This document shows, in pieces, positions 40,801 to 49,654 of a stretch of 61,436 nt of DNA. Origin of the DNA: Methylacidiphilales bacterium (lineage in GTDB: Bacteria; Verrucomicrobiota; Verrucomicrobiia; Methylacidiphilales; UBA1321); the NCBI GenBank assembly GCA_021272165.1, contig JAJSLK010000075.1, positions 1 to 61,436 of the forward strand. The letters are read 5' to 3'. Position 1 is the first letter of the stretch, and every line of letters begins with the position of its first letter. A program made the translations under genes and the position numbers. Below the pieces are notes generated by a model. That model was given only the letters and a program-made list of their open reading frames with translations. It was not told where the DNA came from and ran no database searches.

Positions 40801-42740
40801 TGGAGGCAACCACCGGTGGGGTGACGCTCAACGGCAACAGCTCCGCTTCTTCCGCGACGCTTTCGGGTGGCGTGGCGATTTTTGATACGGGGACCCAGGT
40901 CCTGGCAGGAGGCGGGACGGGACTTCAGATTACCGGTTCTTCCGGAACGATCAATGGATCGACAGGCGCGATCATCAATACCGTTCTTTTTAACCCGACG
41001 AGCACTGGCGTTTTCATCGCGAACGGAGCCAGCGTGGGCACGATCGGTTCGGCACCGATCACGCTTCATGGCACGGGTAATACCAATAGCAACACCGATC
41101 CGGTTTCGAGTTCTACCGGGGTGTCGATTGTGAATGGGGCGAATCTCACTTCCACCGGTGCCGGCAACATTTCCATAACGGGCACTGCGGGGTCGTCACC
41201 GACTGCGGGCATCGGCGTGGTTATCGAAAAAACGGCTTCTCTTGTTACGGTCAGTACCACGGGACAGATCAGCGTCACCGGTACGGCGGGAGGAGGCAAC
41301 ACGGGTGGAACGTCGATACCGAGCACGGGTGTGAGTATTGACTCGGTGGTCACGCTTGATGGTCAGGGCATTACTCTGACAGGAACCGGAAACGGGCCCG
41401 GCGCGCTGGGGCCGAGCAGCCTCGCTCCGGGCATTTATGTCGGCGACAATTCGACCGGGAGCTTTCCGACGTTGAATGCGGGTACCGGCGTGCTCAGTTT
41501 TATTTCCAACGTGAACGGAGGGGTGAACGCATCGGGGGCCTTTACGGCGGGCAGTACTTCGGTCCAGGCTGGCGGATTCGGGGTGGAAATTTTCAACATT
41601 GGCGCGGGCAGTCTTGGCGCTATCAATCTGACTGCAGCGAATACGGTGCTTTACCAACTGGGGTCGATCGATCTCGGCAACGTTTCAGCCGGTAACCTGA
41701 CCATCCTCACGCCCGGCAATGTTACCCAAAGCGCCCCGATTAACGTTACACTACTTCAAGGGGTAGCGGGCGGTTCCATCACTCTTGCCAATCCTGCCAA
41801 CTCGATTCCGCAACTGGGCCAGATCAGCCGCGGCGGCGCGGTGAATATCGTGACAAGCGGGGGCATTGCCTTAAACAACTCTATCAACGCCAACTCGGCA
41901 AGTTTCACACTGACCATCGACGGGATTCCATTTTCACTCGATCTCAACAGCGGGGGGACTCTTCCGGCGCCCTTCGGAGACACGCTTCCGGCCATCGCCA
42001 CGAATCTTGCCACGCCGGTGACCGTTCAGGCGCTTGGAGGCAATGTCATGCTTGGCCCCCTCGCGAGCTTTGCGAGCACTAACGCGGGGAATAATTTCAC
42101 GTTCGTGGCGGCGAATAATTTCGTGAACAACGCCACTCTCGGCGCATCCGTTTTCAATACGACGGGCGGCGCGAGCTGGCTCGTTTACTCGACCAGTCCG
42201 ACGCTCGACACAACGGGAGGGCTAACGCCCAGTCTTATCCAATACAACATTACTTATCCCTCGTTGGGTACGCTGCCGGCGGGAAGTACGGGGCTCTTTT
42301 ATAGCGGAAGCAATCCTAGTGGTACGGGTGGCAGTGGCGGCACGGGTGGATCAAGCCCCTCAAGCCCGCCGAACGGCTCGGGTGATGTCGGCGGTGGTAC
42401 GACAACCGGCCAGCAAGTGGCGACTGTGTTGCCGGTCGATAATCAGGTCGATCCGAACCCGCCGACTTTTAGCACTACTCTTCTCGTCGTCGATATTTCA
42501 TCGCTGGGTGCTGATATCAGTTATAATCCGCAGGGATCGACCAGCCCGATTTTCGAAAATGTGTCGCTTCTGGCGGGGGCATCGAGCGGCGATTCCGATG
42601 TGGGTCCCGACGATGTCGTGAAAGTCGGCGGAGGGACTGTCACCAGCGCGAAGGCTCCTCCCGCTGTCACCGGTATTCTGAATGGCGCCTTGAATAATCA
42701 GGTGAAGCAGGACCTTTACAACGCCCTGCACGGGCATTAG
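37869..42740 (+). CDS. filamentous-haemagglutinin-like secreted exoprotein (TpsA)
   Basis: 1,623 residues. A signal region (MLSACSLSALLLFGQ, residues about 18-33) is followed by the two-partner-secretion domain: STLTINQGSNAAIINWQSFS, the FLVNPSGIVVG motif (NPNGI equivalent), and the usual beta-helix repeats. The body is long beta-helix sequence with recurrent SITGTAG-like and Gly/Thr/Asn-rich rungs, and a Gly/Ser-rich C-terminal region with no obvious toxin domain. It is exported by the TpsB pore encoded 18 bases downstream. An adhesin or surface fibre role is likely; an in-frame ATG about 51 bases later is a possible start. Confidence 0.92.
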   Translation: MCSNGSNKIDAPIKPWNMLSACSLSALLLFGQMTPVPGNPTGGQVAAGSASITNAGSTLTINQGSNAAIINWQSFSINSGELTKFIVPNSSSATLNRVLGGNVSAIYGTLQSNGKFFLVNPSGIVVGASGRIDTAGFLGSTLNVSDDEFLKGGDLHFTGTSGAGIDNQGVIHAESGDVYLIANQVNNSGTLSAPQGNVGMAAGSSILLQRAGDQHLFVQPNVSTVTQTTGVTNSGAIEAATAELKAAGGNAYALAINNTGNIVATGFKKVNGQVYLTADGGDITNSGEISAQNPNGDGGTIVLNGHGTSSAGTVLNSGKLIASGQTKGAEGGTVQVLGNRVGIIDHGVVDISGDAGGGTALIGGDEQGTNPAILDADQTYVGPDAQVIADALATGDGGKIILWGDVSTQAYGQLSARGGSLSGNGGFVETSAPTLDVQTAPNVSAPHGMAGTWLLDPSDILISDNVTTTPGFSAPFMITSGSTFDLNQSDLLTALVNGNVTLDASGGSGGNGTIIWQQPNGTALDVSNIAGHTLTLDAPAQFTNTSMTQIVLSGVVIQSINGGGSLNLAFNSASPSNASNVQILNSNIQLNGGSMTAYGTGFMDTTQSTSFGNFDGIYISNSNLALAGGNLVLNGTAGYYFNNDPSINAVSAGFGIDVEHSTITTTGTGTVSMTGNGGITTPLVTSATSMIGVEVSNATVIGTDQGNTSITGTVNSGNGVGNSAGIVGVDISGGSNITTTKITGAPSAGGITLNGNTTGSTATDNSNVGVRVAGTSTNLSTISAGTGGNISITGNAGNITADVTGFTNGGGETAGIQLSNGATFTGIASDSITLNGTAGADTSPGAPQSSANSTDSTGVSIQSNNTGFTTPIAITTSTGDISITGTGGTSLTSIEGVQISGGTSPALTTITSGTGNITINGSTPNNAGAITQSLVAVDLNKGSEVLTGAGSISMTGNVLGGSAGNGETGIGITQSAVVEATTGGVTLNGNSSASSATLSGGVAIFDTGTQVLAGGGTGLQITGSSGTINGSTGAIINTVLFNPTSTGVFIANGASVGTIGSAPITLHGTGNTNSNTDPVSSSTGVSIVNGANLTSTGAGNISITGTAGSSPTAGIGVVIEKTASLVTVSTTGQISVTGTAGGGNTGGTSIPSTGVSIDSVVTLDGQGITLTGTGNGPGALGPSSLAPGIYVGDNSTGSFPTLNAGTGVLSFISNVNGGVNASGAFTAGSTSVQAGGFGVEIFNIGAGSLGAINLTAANTVLYQLGSIDLGNVSAGNLTILTPGNVTQSAPINVTLLQGVAGGSITLANPANSIPQLGQISRGGAVNIVTSGGIALNNSINANSASFTLTIDGIPFSLDLNSGGTLPAPFGDTLPAIATNLATPVTVQALGGNVMLGPLASFASTNAGNNFTFVAANNFVNNATLGASVFNTTGGASWLVYSTSPTLDTTGGLTPSLIQYNITYPSLGTLPAGSTGLFYSGSNPSGTGGSGGTGGSSPSSPPNGSGDVGGGTTTGQQVATVLPVDNQVDPNPPTFSTTLLVVDISSLGADISYNPQGSTSPIFENVSLLAGASSGDSDVGPDDVVKVGGGTVTSAKAPPAVTGILNGALNNQVKQDLYNALHGH

Positions 42741-42758
42741 TCAGCGATCAAAAGGGGA

Positions 42759-44525
42759 ATGAAGACATATATTTATTTAGAGGTTGTCCGAAAAGTCGAC
42801 GCCTTGATTTGCTTGAGCGTGGCCCTTGCTGCTTTCTGTTCCAGCGCTATGGCACAGAATTATGAGCAAGTCGCGCCGAAGCAGCCGGAGAAAACGAGTG
42901 AAGGCACCATTTCAAACGAAGCTTCCGCTATTGCGGCAGGGCATGGCCACACGGTTGTCCTGGTCGATCGCTTGAACGGAATCTTTTTGCTTTCCGACAT
43001 TCACCAACTGAAAAAGGGCGGCGTGAAGAGTTCGCGTACACTTGAACCAGGGATGGTCACGCTCGCTCAGCGGCCCGACTTTGCGCCCGTGGTGGAACCT
43101 TTCATCGGCCAACCGGTGACGCTGAAAAGTCTCGACGAACTTTCCCGCGCGATTGTCGCCTACTACCGGCAACACGACCGCCCGGTGGTCAATGTCTTTG
43201 TTCCTCAGCAGAATATCACGAATGGATTTGTGCAGGTCGTGGTGGCGGAAAGCCGGGTCGGCGAGGTTACGGCCTCGGGTGCCAAATATTTTTCCAACGA
43301 TGAGTTGCGTCATGAGTTAGAACTGCGAACCGATGAGCCGATTAGCGGAGATAAAGTTCGCGACGACTTGAACTGGATTAACCGGAATCCTTTTCGGCAA
43401 TCGGACATTCTTTTTTCTCCCGGCTCAACTCCCGGCACCACCGACGTTCAGCTCCGCACCCAGGATCGATTTCCTTTGCGCGTCTTTGCTGGGTATGAAG
43501 ATAGTGGCAACCAGCTCACGGGTGACAGCCGGTATCTGGCCGGGTTCAACTACGGCAATCTTTTCGGTGTGGGGCAACAGCTCTCCTACCAATACACTAC
43601 CGGAAGTGACTCGAACGAATTTTTCGCGCATTCAGGCACTTACGTCATCCCGCTACCGTGGCATCACGAACTCACTTTTTTCGGTCTCTACTCGGAGGCC
43701 AACGCGAACGTCGCCACGCCGCTTACGACTTCAGGCGTGAGTTGGCAGACAAGCATGCGTTATGAGATTCCACTACCGGGGACGCAGGCGTTCCAGCATT
43801 CGGTTATTGCTGGATTCGATTTCAAGCAGAGCAACAATGATCTCGAATTTGGCGGCTCAACGATTTCCAATGTGTTTACCGACGTGGCGCAGTTCGTTCT
43901 TGGTTATCAGGCCAGTTACGCCGACGACTTGGGAAGCACTTTTGCCAGCGGAACTGGTTTCTGGAGTCCCGGCGATTTGACCGGAACTTCGGCCAATACC
44001 GACGCTTCCTACATGGCGACGCGCGCGGGGGCTACGGCGAACTACGCCTACGGCCAGCTTTCGCTGCGCCGGGTCACACGGCTACCTTGGGATTTTACCT
44101 GGTCAGTGCGCGGTTTGTATCAAGTTTCCGATGCGAACTTGCTGCCAAGTGAAGAATTCGGATTGGGCGGTTACGAGACCGTCCGCGGCTACGATGAACG
44201 CGAAGCGAATGGCGATGACGGCTTTCTTGTTTCCACCGAGGTGGCAACTCCGCCGGTAAGCCTTGGACAAATGATCAACCTCAAGCAGGCGACCGACCAA
44301 TTGCAGTTTCTCGGCTTTGTCGATTATGGCGGCACCAGTTTGCACCAGGCGACGGCTTCTGATGTGAATCCCAACACCAACCTGCTCGGCGTTGGGCCGG
44401 GAGTGCGCTACAATATTTCACCTTACCTCGCCGTCCGTTTCGACTACGGTTTTCAACTGATCAGTACGGGCTTCGATACGCGCCACGATTCGCGCGGTCA
44501 TCTAGGCGTCGTGATGAGTTATTGA
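42759..44525 (+). CDS. two-partner secretion outer-membrane transporter (TpsB, ShlB/FhaC family)
   Basis: 588 residues with an N-terminal export signal (LICLSVALAAFCSSAMAQ), POTRA domains (about 60-230, with GQPVTLKSLDELSRAIVAYY) and a C-terminal 16-strand barrel. The conserved VRGY motif is present in GGYETVRGYDEREANGDDGF. It recognises the TPS domain of the upstream exoprotein and moves it across the outer membrane. It follows TpsA by 18 bases with an AAGGGG ribosome-binding site, so they form one operon. Confidence 0.94.
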   Translation: MKTYIYLEVVRKVDALICLSVALAAFCSSAMAQNYEQVAPKQPEKTSEGTISNEASAIAAGHGHTVVLVDRLNGIFLLSDIHQLKKGGVKSSRTLEPGMVTLAQRPDFAPVVEPFIGQPVTLKSLDELSRAIVAYYRQHDRPVVNVFVPQQNITNGFVQVVVAESRVGEVTASGAKYFSNDELRHELELRTDEPISGDKVRDDLNWINRNPFRQSDILFSPGSTPGTTDVQLRTQDRFPLRVFAGYEDSGNQLTGDSRYLAGFNYGNLFGVGQQLSYQYTTGSDSNEFFAHSGTYVIPLPWHHELTFFGLYSEANANVATPLTTSGVSWQTSMRYEIPLPGTQAFQHSVIAGFDFKQSNNDLEFGGSTISNVFTDVAQFVLGYQASYADDLGSTFASGTGFWSPGDLTGTSANTDASYMATRAGATANYAYGQLSLRRVTRLPWDFTWSVRGLYQVSDANLLPSEEFGLGGYETVRGYDEREANGDDGFLVSTEVATPPVSLGQMINLKQATDQLQFLGFVDYGGTSLHQATASDVNPNTNLLGVGPGVRYNISPYLAVRFDYGFQLISTGFDTRHDSRGHLGVVMSY

Positions 44526-44939
44526 TCTTTGCTTGGTCTTTGACGTGCTCCCGAAGTTTAAGCACTCTGGCCTCCGGCAGGATTGGTGCCAAACTGATGG
44601 AGCTCTTGCCGCCTAAAGTTGTGTCAGAGCTAAAGGGGGCTTCCGTCCCGTCTGTGGTTGCGCCAAAACAGCAGTGAAATTCGGCTACTCCGGATCAATT
44701 TGCTCCTGAGTAAGAAGTTGCCTTTTTCATTGCCTGACCTGAATCTAAAATTAAATTCCGCTGAAGCCGGAATGAAGTCAGCGCTCCGGCTTTTCGAGAA
44801 ACTTGTCGTTGACCCGGGTCGCGGCGGCGTATCTCAACAGGTAACCTGCGAAAATGAGCGCAAAAAATTACTCGTCCACTTTCTGGTTAGCTTACTTCCA
44901 AAGGCGCTTTCAACTTGAATCCATAGCTCATCGGTTAAA
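44526..44939. other. intergenic region
   Basis: About 410 bases. An 86-codon plus-strand frame exists (from 44658) but has no recognisable feature and no ribosome-binding site. On the minus strand 44880-44790 reads like a membrane-protein tail (FFALIFAGYLLRYAAA) without an upstream body, possibly a remnant. Nothing else was supported. Confidence 0.4.
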
Positions 44940-44991
44940 AATCTGAATAAACTTTCATTTAACTTTCAGATTTAATTAAGGACAGTATTTT
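44940..44991 (+). promoter_or_regulatory. response-regulator-type promoter, site A
   Basis: TCTGAATA is followed by half-sites TTTCAT (44953), TTTCAG (44964) and ATTAAG (44975), exactly 11 bp apart, then GGA and a possible -10 TATTTT (44986-44991). The first 18 bases are identical to site B at 57375. It precedes the small ORF and PLP enzyme gene by 50-140 bases. Confidence 0.75.
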
Positions 44992-45040
44992 AGCCTACTA
45001 GCGTGCAGAATTTTAAAGCGATCTCATTTTAGAACCACTG

Positions 45041-45133
45041 ATGAAAGAAGATATTTATAGCCACATTGTCGCAACCGAAATGGAATCGCACCACTTTGGT
45101 ACAATATTCTTCACCGTGAGGACATTAAGGTGA
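45041..45133 (+). CDS. small ORF of 30 codons overlapping the PLP enzyme gene
   Basis: ATG 45041 to TGA 45131-45133 encodes a 30-residue peptide (start MKEDIYSHIVATEM, end FFTVRTLR). Its stop overlaps the GTG start of the next gene (GTGA), so the two would be translationally coupled. It lies about 50 bases after the putative -10 of site A. There is no strong Shine-Dalgarno before the ATG. It could be a leader peptide, a substrate for the nearby ATP-grasp ligase, or simply chance; the overlap is the only positive evidence. Confidence 0.4.
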   Translation: MKEDIYSHIVATEMESHHFGTIFFTVRTLR

Positions 45134-47103
45134 CCCAAGGCGGCACCGCCAACCTCAGGCTACCGTTCCAATTCAAAGTGGATGGCAATGTCACCTTTTC
45201 TCCCTTCACACCAGCTTCGGAGGGCGTGCGAATTTTTATTTCGGCCTACGTCCGCGAATGGGTCATCTGGCATAAGGCGGGTTGCCGTGACCTATCTCTC
45301 TGTGATCTTGCCGCCTTTCGTGCAGCCGCCATTCATTGCTACTACTTGGATGACGCCCCATGGAAGGACACCAGGAATTGGCTGGGCGAAGTATTCGGCC
45401 TCCCGGATGATCTCACTTTTATGGAGTTTCGTCCCGAGAAGATTTCCCAGACGATGCTTCGGATGCTGTCTCTTCTCAGGCCGGAAACATTAGCTTTGCC
45501 TGAACGCCCCGCGGAGGGCGACAGGAACTTGCTAATCCTGGCCTGCCCGGTAGAACATTTCCTGATCCTGGGCGGGGATAACCGCCTGGCGCTGGACAGC
45601 ACCACTCTTTTGAACGGGTACGGTTGCCGTCCGTTTCCGCGCCCCGAAGCGGTGACGTTTGCTTCGTCCACGGCTACCTCCATCTCCAAGCATGCTTTTG
45701 ATATTGTGGAAGAGCGCCGCCAAGTGCTGATCGCTGATGCGATTCGCAACGGTACTCCAGCAGCGGCGAAGAAGCTCGGCGACGAGGTGCGGCTGGGAAT
45801 TGGAGAACGGCTCGGCGTGAAACCTGGGATGGCTCAGGTCATGATTTCGTCGTCAGGAACAGATACTTTTCTCGTCAACCAGGGATTGATTCGTCTCATC
45901 TCGGATTCACCGCTGGTGAGCCTGATGGTGGGGGCTGATGAATCGGGCTCCGGAGTCCCCCTGGCCGCCCAAGAGCGGCATTTTGCGGTCACAGCCGCTT
46001 TCGGTATCGAGGTCGAAAAGGGGCAGCCGCTTGGAGGCTGCGCGAATGACGGAAGTTTTATCGAAGTCCTCCTTCACGATCTGAACGGCGCCACGTTGCC
46101 TGCAAAATCGGTAGACCAAAGCGTCTGCAAGCTGGTTGAGGACAACCTTTCCACCGGTGCCCAGGTGGTGATTCATGCCATGAACCACTCGAAGCTTGGT
46201 CGCATGGGACCATCCGCTTCACTTCTGCTGAAACTCAAGAAACGCTACGGCGACCGGCTGCATGTGGTCGTCGATGCCTGCCAGATGCGCCTTGATCTAG
46301 ACGAACTCCGGGAATATCTGAAATATGGATTTCTGGTCATTATCACCGGCTCCAAATTTTTCACCGGTCCTCCATTGAGCGGCGCCGTCCTGGTTCCACG
46401 TCAGATAATGACGCGGGTGCCGGCCGCGACGCGAACATTTCCAGAAAGCTTCAACGCTTATTGCACAAGCTACGATCTGCCCTCTGACTTGCGAAAAATA
46501 CTGGCCAGACCAGGAAAGCATTTTAACCTTGGCTCTTACTTTCGTTGGATAGCGGCGCTGGCTGAAATGAAGAGGTATTTCCGCGTTCCATTCCGCGTCC
46601 GAAAACAAACCCTTGATGATGTTTGTCGACGATTCGAGGAATGCCTCCTTGCCCGTTCCTGCATCGAAATGCAATACGAAATCAACAAAAGAAAAAACCG
46701 AAAAAATCCCGGGGAACTCAGTGGACGACGCATGATCTTCCCGTTCTTTTTGAAGTATCTGCGTGGTCGTCAGAAACAACTTTGCAGCGAGAATCAGGTG
46801 AGAACGATTTATTCGCTGCTCAATCAGGACTGCTCGGGCCAATTTATTTCCGAAAATGCCAGGGAATATCGCCTTCTTGCCCAAAGATGCCACATCGGCC
46901 AGCCTGTCCTAACGCGTCATTGCTCGGGCCAAATGAGCGCCGTCTTGCGGGTTAGTGTCGGAGCACGGGTTATTTCCGAGAGCTGGTCGAAATCATCGGG
47001 CCGCATCATGCCTGACCTGATCAACGATGAGGTTTGGCAGGTAAGCGTAGTCCTCGACAAGATCGAGTTACTTCTAAGAAAAATCGCCGATGCCAGTCTC
47101 TGA
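45130..47103 (+). CDS. PLP-dependent enzyme of unfamiliar type (fold type I)
   Basis: 657 residues from GTG 45130, with GAGGA seven bases upstream. The central part (about 190-470) reads as a fold-type-I PLP enzyme: MISSSGTDTF for phosphate binding, VVIHAMNHSKLGRMGPS, VVVDACQMRLD for the Asp on the pyridine nitrogen, and IITGSKFFTGPPLSG with the expected Schiff-base Lys. About 190 N-terminal and 180 C-terminal residues (Lys/Arg- and Cys-rich) match no family I know. An aminotransferase, desulfurase or lyase reaction is possible; I cannot choose. An ATP-grasp gene follows 54 bases later. Confidence 0.75.
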   Translation: MTQGGTANLRLPFQFKVDGNVTFSPFTPASEGVRIFISAYVREWVIWHKAGCRDLSLCDLAAFRAAAIHCYYLDDAPWKDTRNWLGEVFGLPDDLTFMEFRPEKISQTMLRMLSLLRPETLALPERPAEGDRNLLILACPVEHFLILGGDNRLALDSTTLLNGYGCRPFPRPEAVTFASSTATSISKHAFDIVEERRQVLIADAIRNGTPAAAKKLGDEVRLGIGERLGVKPGMAQVMISSSGTDTFLVNQGLIRLISDSPLVSLMVGADESGSGVPLAAQERHFAVTAAFGIEVEKGQPLGGCANDGSFIEVLLHDLNGATLPAKSVDQSVCKLVEDNLSTGAQVVIHAMNHSKLGRMGPSASLLLKLKKRYGDRLHVVVDACQMRLDLDELREYLKYGFLVIITGSKFFTGPPLSGAVLVPRQIMTRVPAATRTFPESFNAYCTSYDLPSDLRKILARPGKHFNLGSYFRWIAALAEMKRYFRVPFRVRKQTLDDVCRRFEECLLARSCIEMQYEINKRKNRKNPGELSGRRMIFPFFLKYLRGRQKQLCSENQVRTIYSLLNQDCSGQFISENAREYRLLAQRCHIGQPVLTRHCSGQMSAVLRVSVGARVISESWSKSSGRIMPDLINDEVWQVSVVLDKIELLLRKIADASL

Positions 47104-47157
47104 AAACTCGATGCTAAATATTCATTTAGACACTGTTTTAACAATCTATTCTATTCA

Positions 47158-48090
47158 ATGAAAAGCTACGCTGGCATGGAAGTTGAGGGAGCCTATCAAA
47201 AAGCATCTCGTTTCCTGCCCAAAACCCGTTTTTTTGACTATGGATTGTCTCTTATACGTTTTTATAGAACTCATCGCCGACTGCCCGTGATTCCAGGAGG
47301 AGGGCTAAATGACGCCCTTTTCTTCATCATGACAACGGACGAAATTCTCGATCCTCTGCGGTGTTTAGTCTCTGACAAGGCGCTAGTGAAACAATACGTA
47401 AGGGAAAAACTCGGTGACACTTACAATGTGGAAACGATAGCAATCCTTGATTCATTCGAAGACGCCCTCCACTTCACCTATCCGACCGATTGCGTGATCA
47501 AGCCCACTCACCTGTCTGGGGAAATACTCTTTCGACGTGGCGGATCATCAGTCGACTTCGATAAAATACGTTCCTGGTTCAGTTTTAACTACTATCTTCA
47601 CACCCGCGAGGCGAATTACCGTGACCTGAAGTCCCGAATCATCATCGAACCCTTCATTTTCAACCAGGAAACGGTGGAGGACTATAAAATTTTCTGCCTC
47701 AATGGCCAACCGCGCATTATCCAAGTTGATTTTGACCGACACACCCGTCACACGCAAAATCTTTACACCACCGATTGGGAATTGCTCCCTTTCGCCATGA
47801 GTGACCTGGGACAGGGAAAACCGAAGCCAGGCAATTTAAGCCAGCTAATTGATGTGGCCGCGAAACTTAGCGAAGATTTCAATTTCATCCGCATCGATCT
47901 TTACACCGATGAACGAGCCATTCTCGTTGGAGAAATCACCAATTGTCATCAGGGGGCTCAGGGCCGGTATGTGCCGCCCGAGGGGGAGAAGATCATGGCA
48001 CGGCTTCTCTTCGGGGACTCCGGTTTTTATCGGTCGATCTTGAAGAAACAATCCCCTGTGTACCACCAGCGCACAAATGGGTTCATTTGA
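47158..48090 (+). CDS. ATP-grasp ligase of the TupA type
   Basis: 310 residues. LVSDKALVKQYVREKLGDTY, TDCVIKPTHLSGEI (ATP-binding Lys), IIIEPFIFNQ, EDYKIFCLNGQPRIIQVDFD and FIRIDLYTDERAILVGEIT give the ATP-grasp fold with the Asp/Glu metal ligands, as in TupA-like proteins linked to teichuronopeptide and capsule-type polymer synthesis. These enzymes join a carboxylate to an amine through an acyl phosphate. It follows the PLP gene by 54 bases in the same direction, so they probably work on one product. Convergent with the decarboxylase gene. Confidence 0.85.
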   Translation: MKSYAGMEVEGAYQKASRFLPKTRFFDYGLSLIRFYRTHRRLPVIPGGGLNDALFFIMTTDEILDPLRCLVSDKALVKQYVREKLGDTYNVETIAILDSFEDALHFTYPTDCVIKPTHLSGEILFRRGGSSVDFDKIRSWFSFNYYLHTREANYRDLKSRIIIEPFIFNQETVEDYKIFCLNGQPRIIQVDFDRHTRHTQNLYTTDWELLPFAMSDLGQGKPKPGNLSQLIDVAAKLSEDFNFIRIDLYTDERAILVGEITNCHQGAQGRYVPPEGEKIMARLLFGDSGFYRSILKKQSPVYHQRTNGFI

Positions 48091-48178
48091 CCTATTTTCG
48101 GGCTGAACCACACTTTTGGGCTCACTCGGCACTCAGAAGTGTTTTCGATGGCCGGCGGGTGATAGGGCTTTTGACAGA

Positions 48179-49654
48179 TTACTGCTTCGGGAGAGGGTGT
48201 GTCGGTTGATGTTCCGCCGCAACTGCCAGGATGTCTTTGATGAGTTCCTGCAGATCTTCAAATTGTGTTCTGTGATTCGTCAGGCAGATGCGGATGGCGA
48301 CTTTACCGGATAACTCGGTTGTTGAAGGCACAGCCAAGCCACGATTTTGTAGTGTCGCAATGACTTGCCGGTTCAAAGTGTTGATCTCCGGTTCACCCGA
48401 TAAACCTTCAAGCCGGACACGTAAACAAACGATATTGAGAGTGACTGGAGCCAATAATTCCAACTGGGGATATCGGGCGATTTCCTCCGCCAGTTGGCCC
48501 GCCTGCACGCAGTTCTTCACAATGGCGGAGCTGAGCGCGTCAAAGCCCAAAGCCTGAATCGTAAACCATACTTTTAATGCGCGGAATCCACGGGACAATT
48601 CAGGACCGTAGTCGCAAAACCACGGCTCGCCTCCAGCGAGACCATCCGCGAGACTTTGGAGATACTCCGGTCGCAAAGAAAAGGTCCGCCGCTGAATTTC
48701 CCCTTCGCGGATCAGCACACATCCGGCGTCATACGGGACATGCAGCCATTTATGCATGTCGAAAGCAAGGGAGTCGGCGGAGGTGATGACAGACGCCAGA
48801 TGGCGATAACGGGGAAGGCAGACAGAAAAAGCGCCAAAAGCCCCGTCAATGTGATGCCAGAGTCCCTCCCGGGCGGCGATGGCCGCGACGGCACCTATGT
48901 CATCGATGGCTCCCGTATTAACCGTCCCGATGGTGGAAATCACGCAAAACGGCAAAAGCTTCTGTTCTCGATCGGCTCGAATCGCAGCTTCGAGCAGGCC
49001 CGTATCCATCCGAAATTCCGCGTTCACCGGGATCAACCGCAACGCCTCGCGGCCAAGACCAAGCAGGTCAAGCGCCTTGGTGACGCAACTGTGCGCTTCG
49101 GCAGATGCATAGGCGACCATCGAGACATTTCCAGCGCAAAGGCCTTGCCGCTGCACGTCCCAAGTTGCGCGTGAATTCCGCGCGCAGGCGAGCGCGATGA
49201 TCGTGCCCATGGAAGTCCCGCTGGTCAGGATGCCGGCCGAGGAATGAGGGAATCCGAAGAAATTTCGAAACCAGGCCACGACTTGCTTTTCCAATGATGT
49301 TCCAATGTGGTTGCGTCCCCCCACATTACAGTTCATCACTGCCGCCAGGGCTTCCCCAAGCGCCCCATAGATATTTCCAGAACCATGCACCCATCCAAAA
49401 AACTTCGGGTGAGTATTACCAGTGGCATAAGGAAGAATGTGTTTCTCAAAATGGTCGACTAATTCTTTCAGCCCCATTCCCATCGCGGGCATGGGGGTCT
49501 CCGTCAGAGAGGGAGGAGCAACCCAAACCGGTTGCTTGCGAATGTGGCGTTGACGTTCCAGCGCCGCGTCAACTGCGCGCTGAAATTGATGTAATGCTAA
49601 ATCCCAATCCTGGGGATCGAGACCATTCTGATTCTGGGGTTGAACATCATCCAT
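48179..49654 (-). CDS. group II PLP-dependent amino-acid decarboxylase (AADC/DDC family)
   Basis: 491 residues. The family motifs are clear: HPKFFGWVHGSGN, GILTSGTSMGTIIAL, ASAEAHSCVTKAL (stacking His), HIDGAFGAF (Asp), and SLAFDMHKWLHVPYD with the PLP Lys, then RRTFSLRPEYLQ. Members decarboxylate aromatic amino acids, glutamate or related acids to amines. The gene converges on the ATP-grasp gene, 88 bases apart. If it belongs to the same process it could supply the amine for ligation; that link is inference from position only. Confidence 0.92.
   Translation of the reverse strand: MDDVQPQNQNGLDPQDWDLALHQFQRAVDAALERQRHIRKQPVWVAPPSLTETPMPAMGMGLKELVDHFEKHILPYATGNTHPKFFGWVHGSGNIYGALGEALAAVMNCNVGGRNHIGTSLEKQVVAWFRNFFGFPHSSAGILTSGTSMGTIIALACARNSRATWDVQRQGLCAGNVSMVAYASAEAHSCVTKALDLLGLGREALRLIPVNAEFRMDTGLLEAAIRADREQKLLPFCVISTIGTVNTGAIDDIGAVAAIAAREGLWHHIDGAFGAFSVCLPRYRHLASVITSADSLAFDMHKWLHVPYDAGCVLIREGEIQRRTFSLRPEYLQSLADGLAGGEPWFCDYGPELSRGFRALKVWFTIQALGFDALSSAIVKNCVQAGQLAEEIARYPQLELLAPVTLNIVCLRVRLEGLSGEPEINTLNRQVIATLQNRGLAVPSTTELSGKVAIRICLTNHRTQFEDLQELIKDILAVAAEHQPTHPLPKQ

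Noticed and set aside
39300..41700. Repeated SITGTAG-like units as a tandem DNA repeat or CRISPR
   Set aside because: They are degenerate at DNA level and in frame within the TpsA beta-helix; protein rungs, not a DNA array.
44658..44918. 86-codon plus-strand frame before site A
   Set aside because: No ribosome-binding site, no motif, and it ends before the regulated promoter; probably chance.
47104..47157. A further TTCAG-type site before the ATP-grasp gene
   Set aside because: Only one half-site-like TATTCATTTAG is present and the 11-bp partner is missing.
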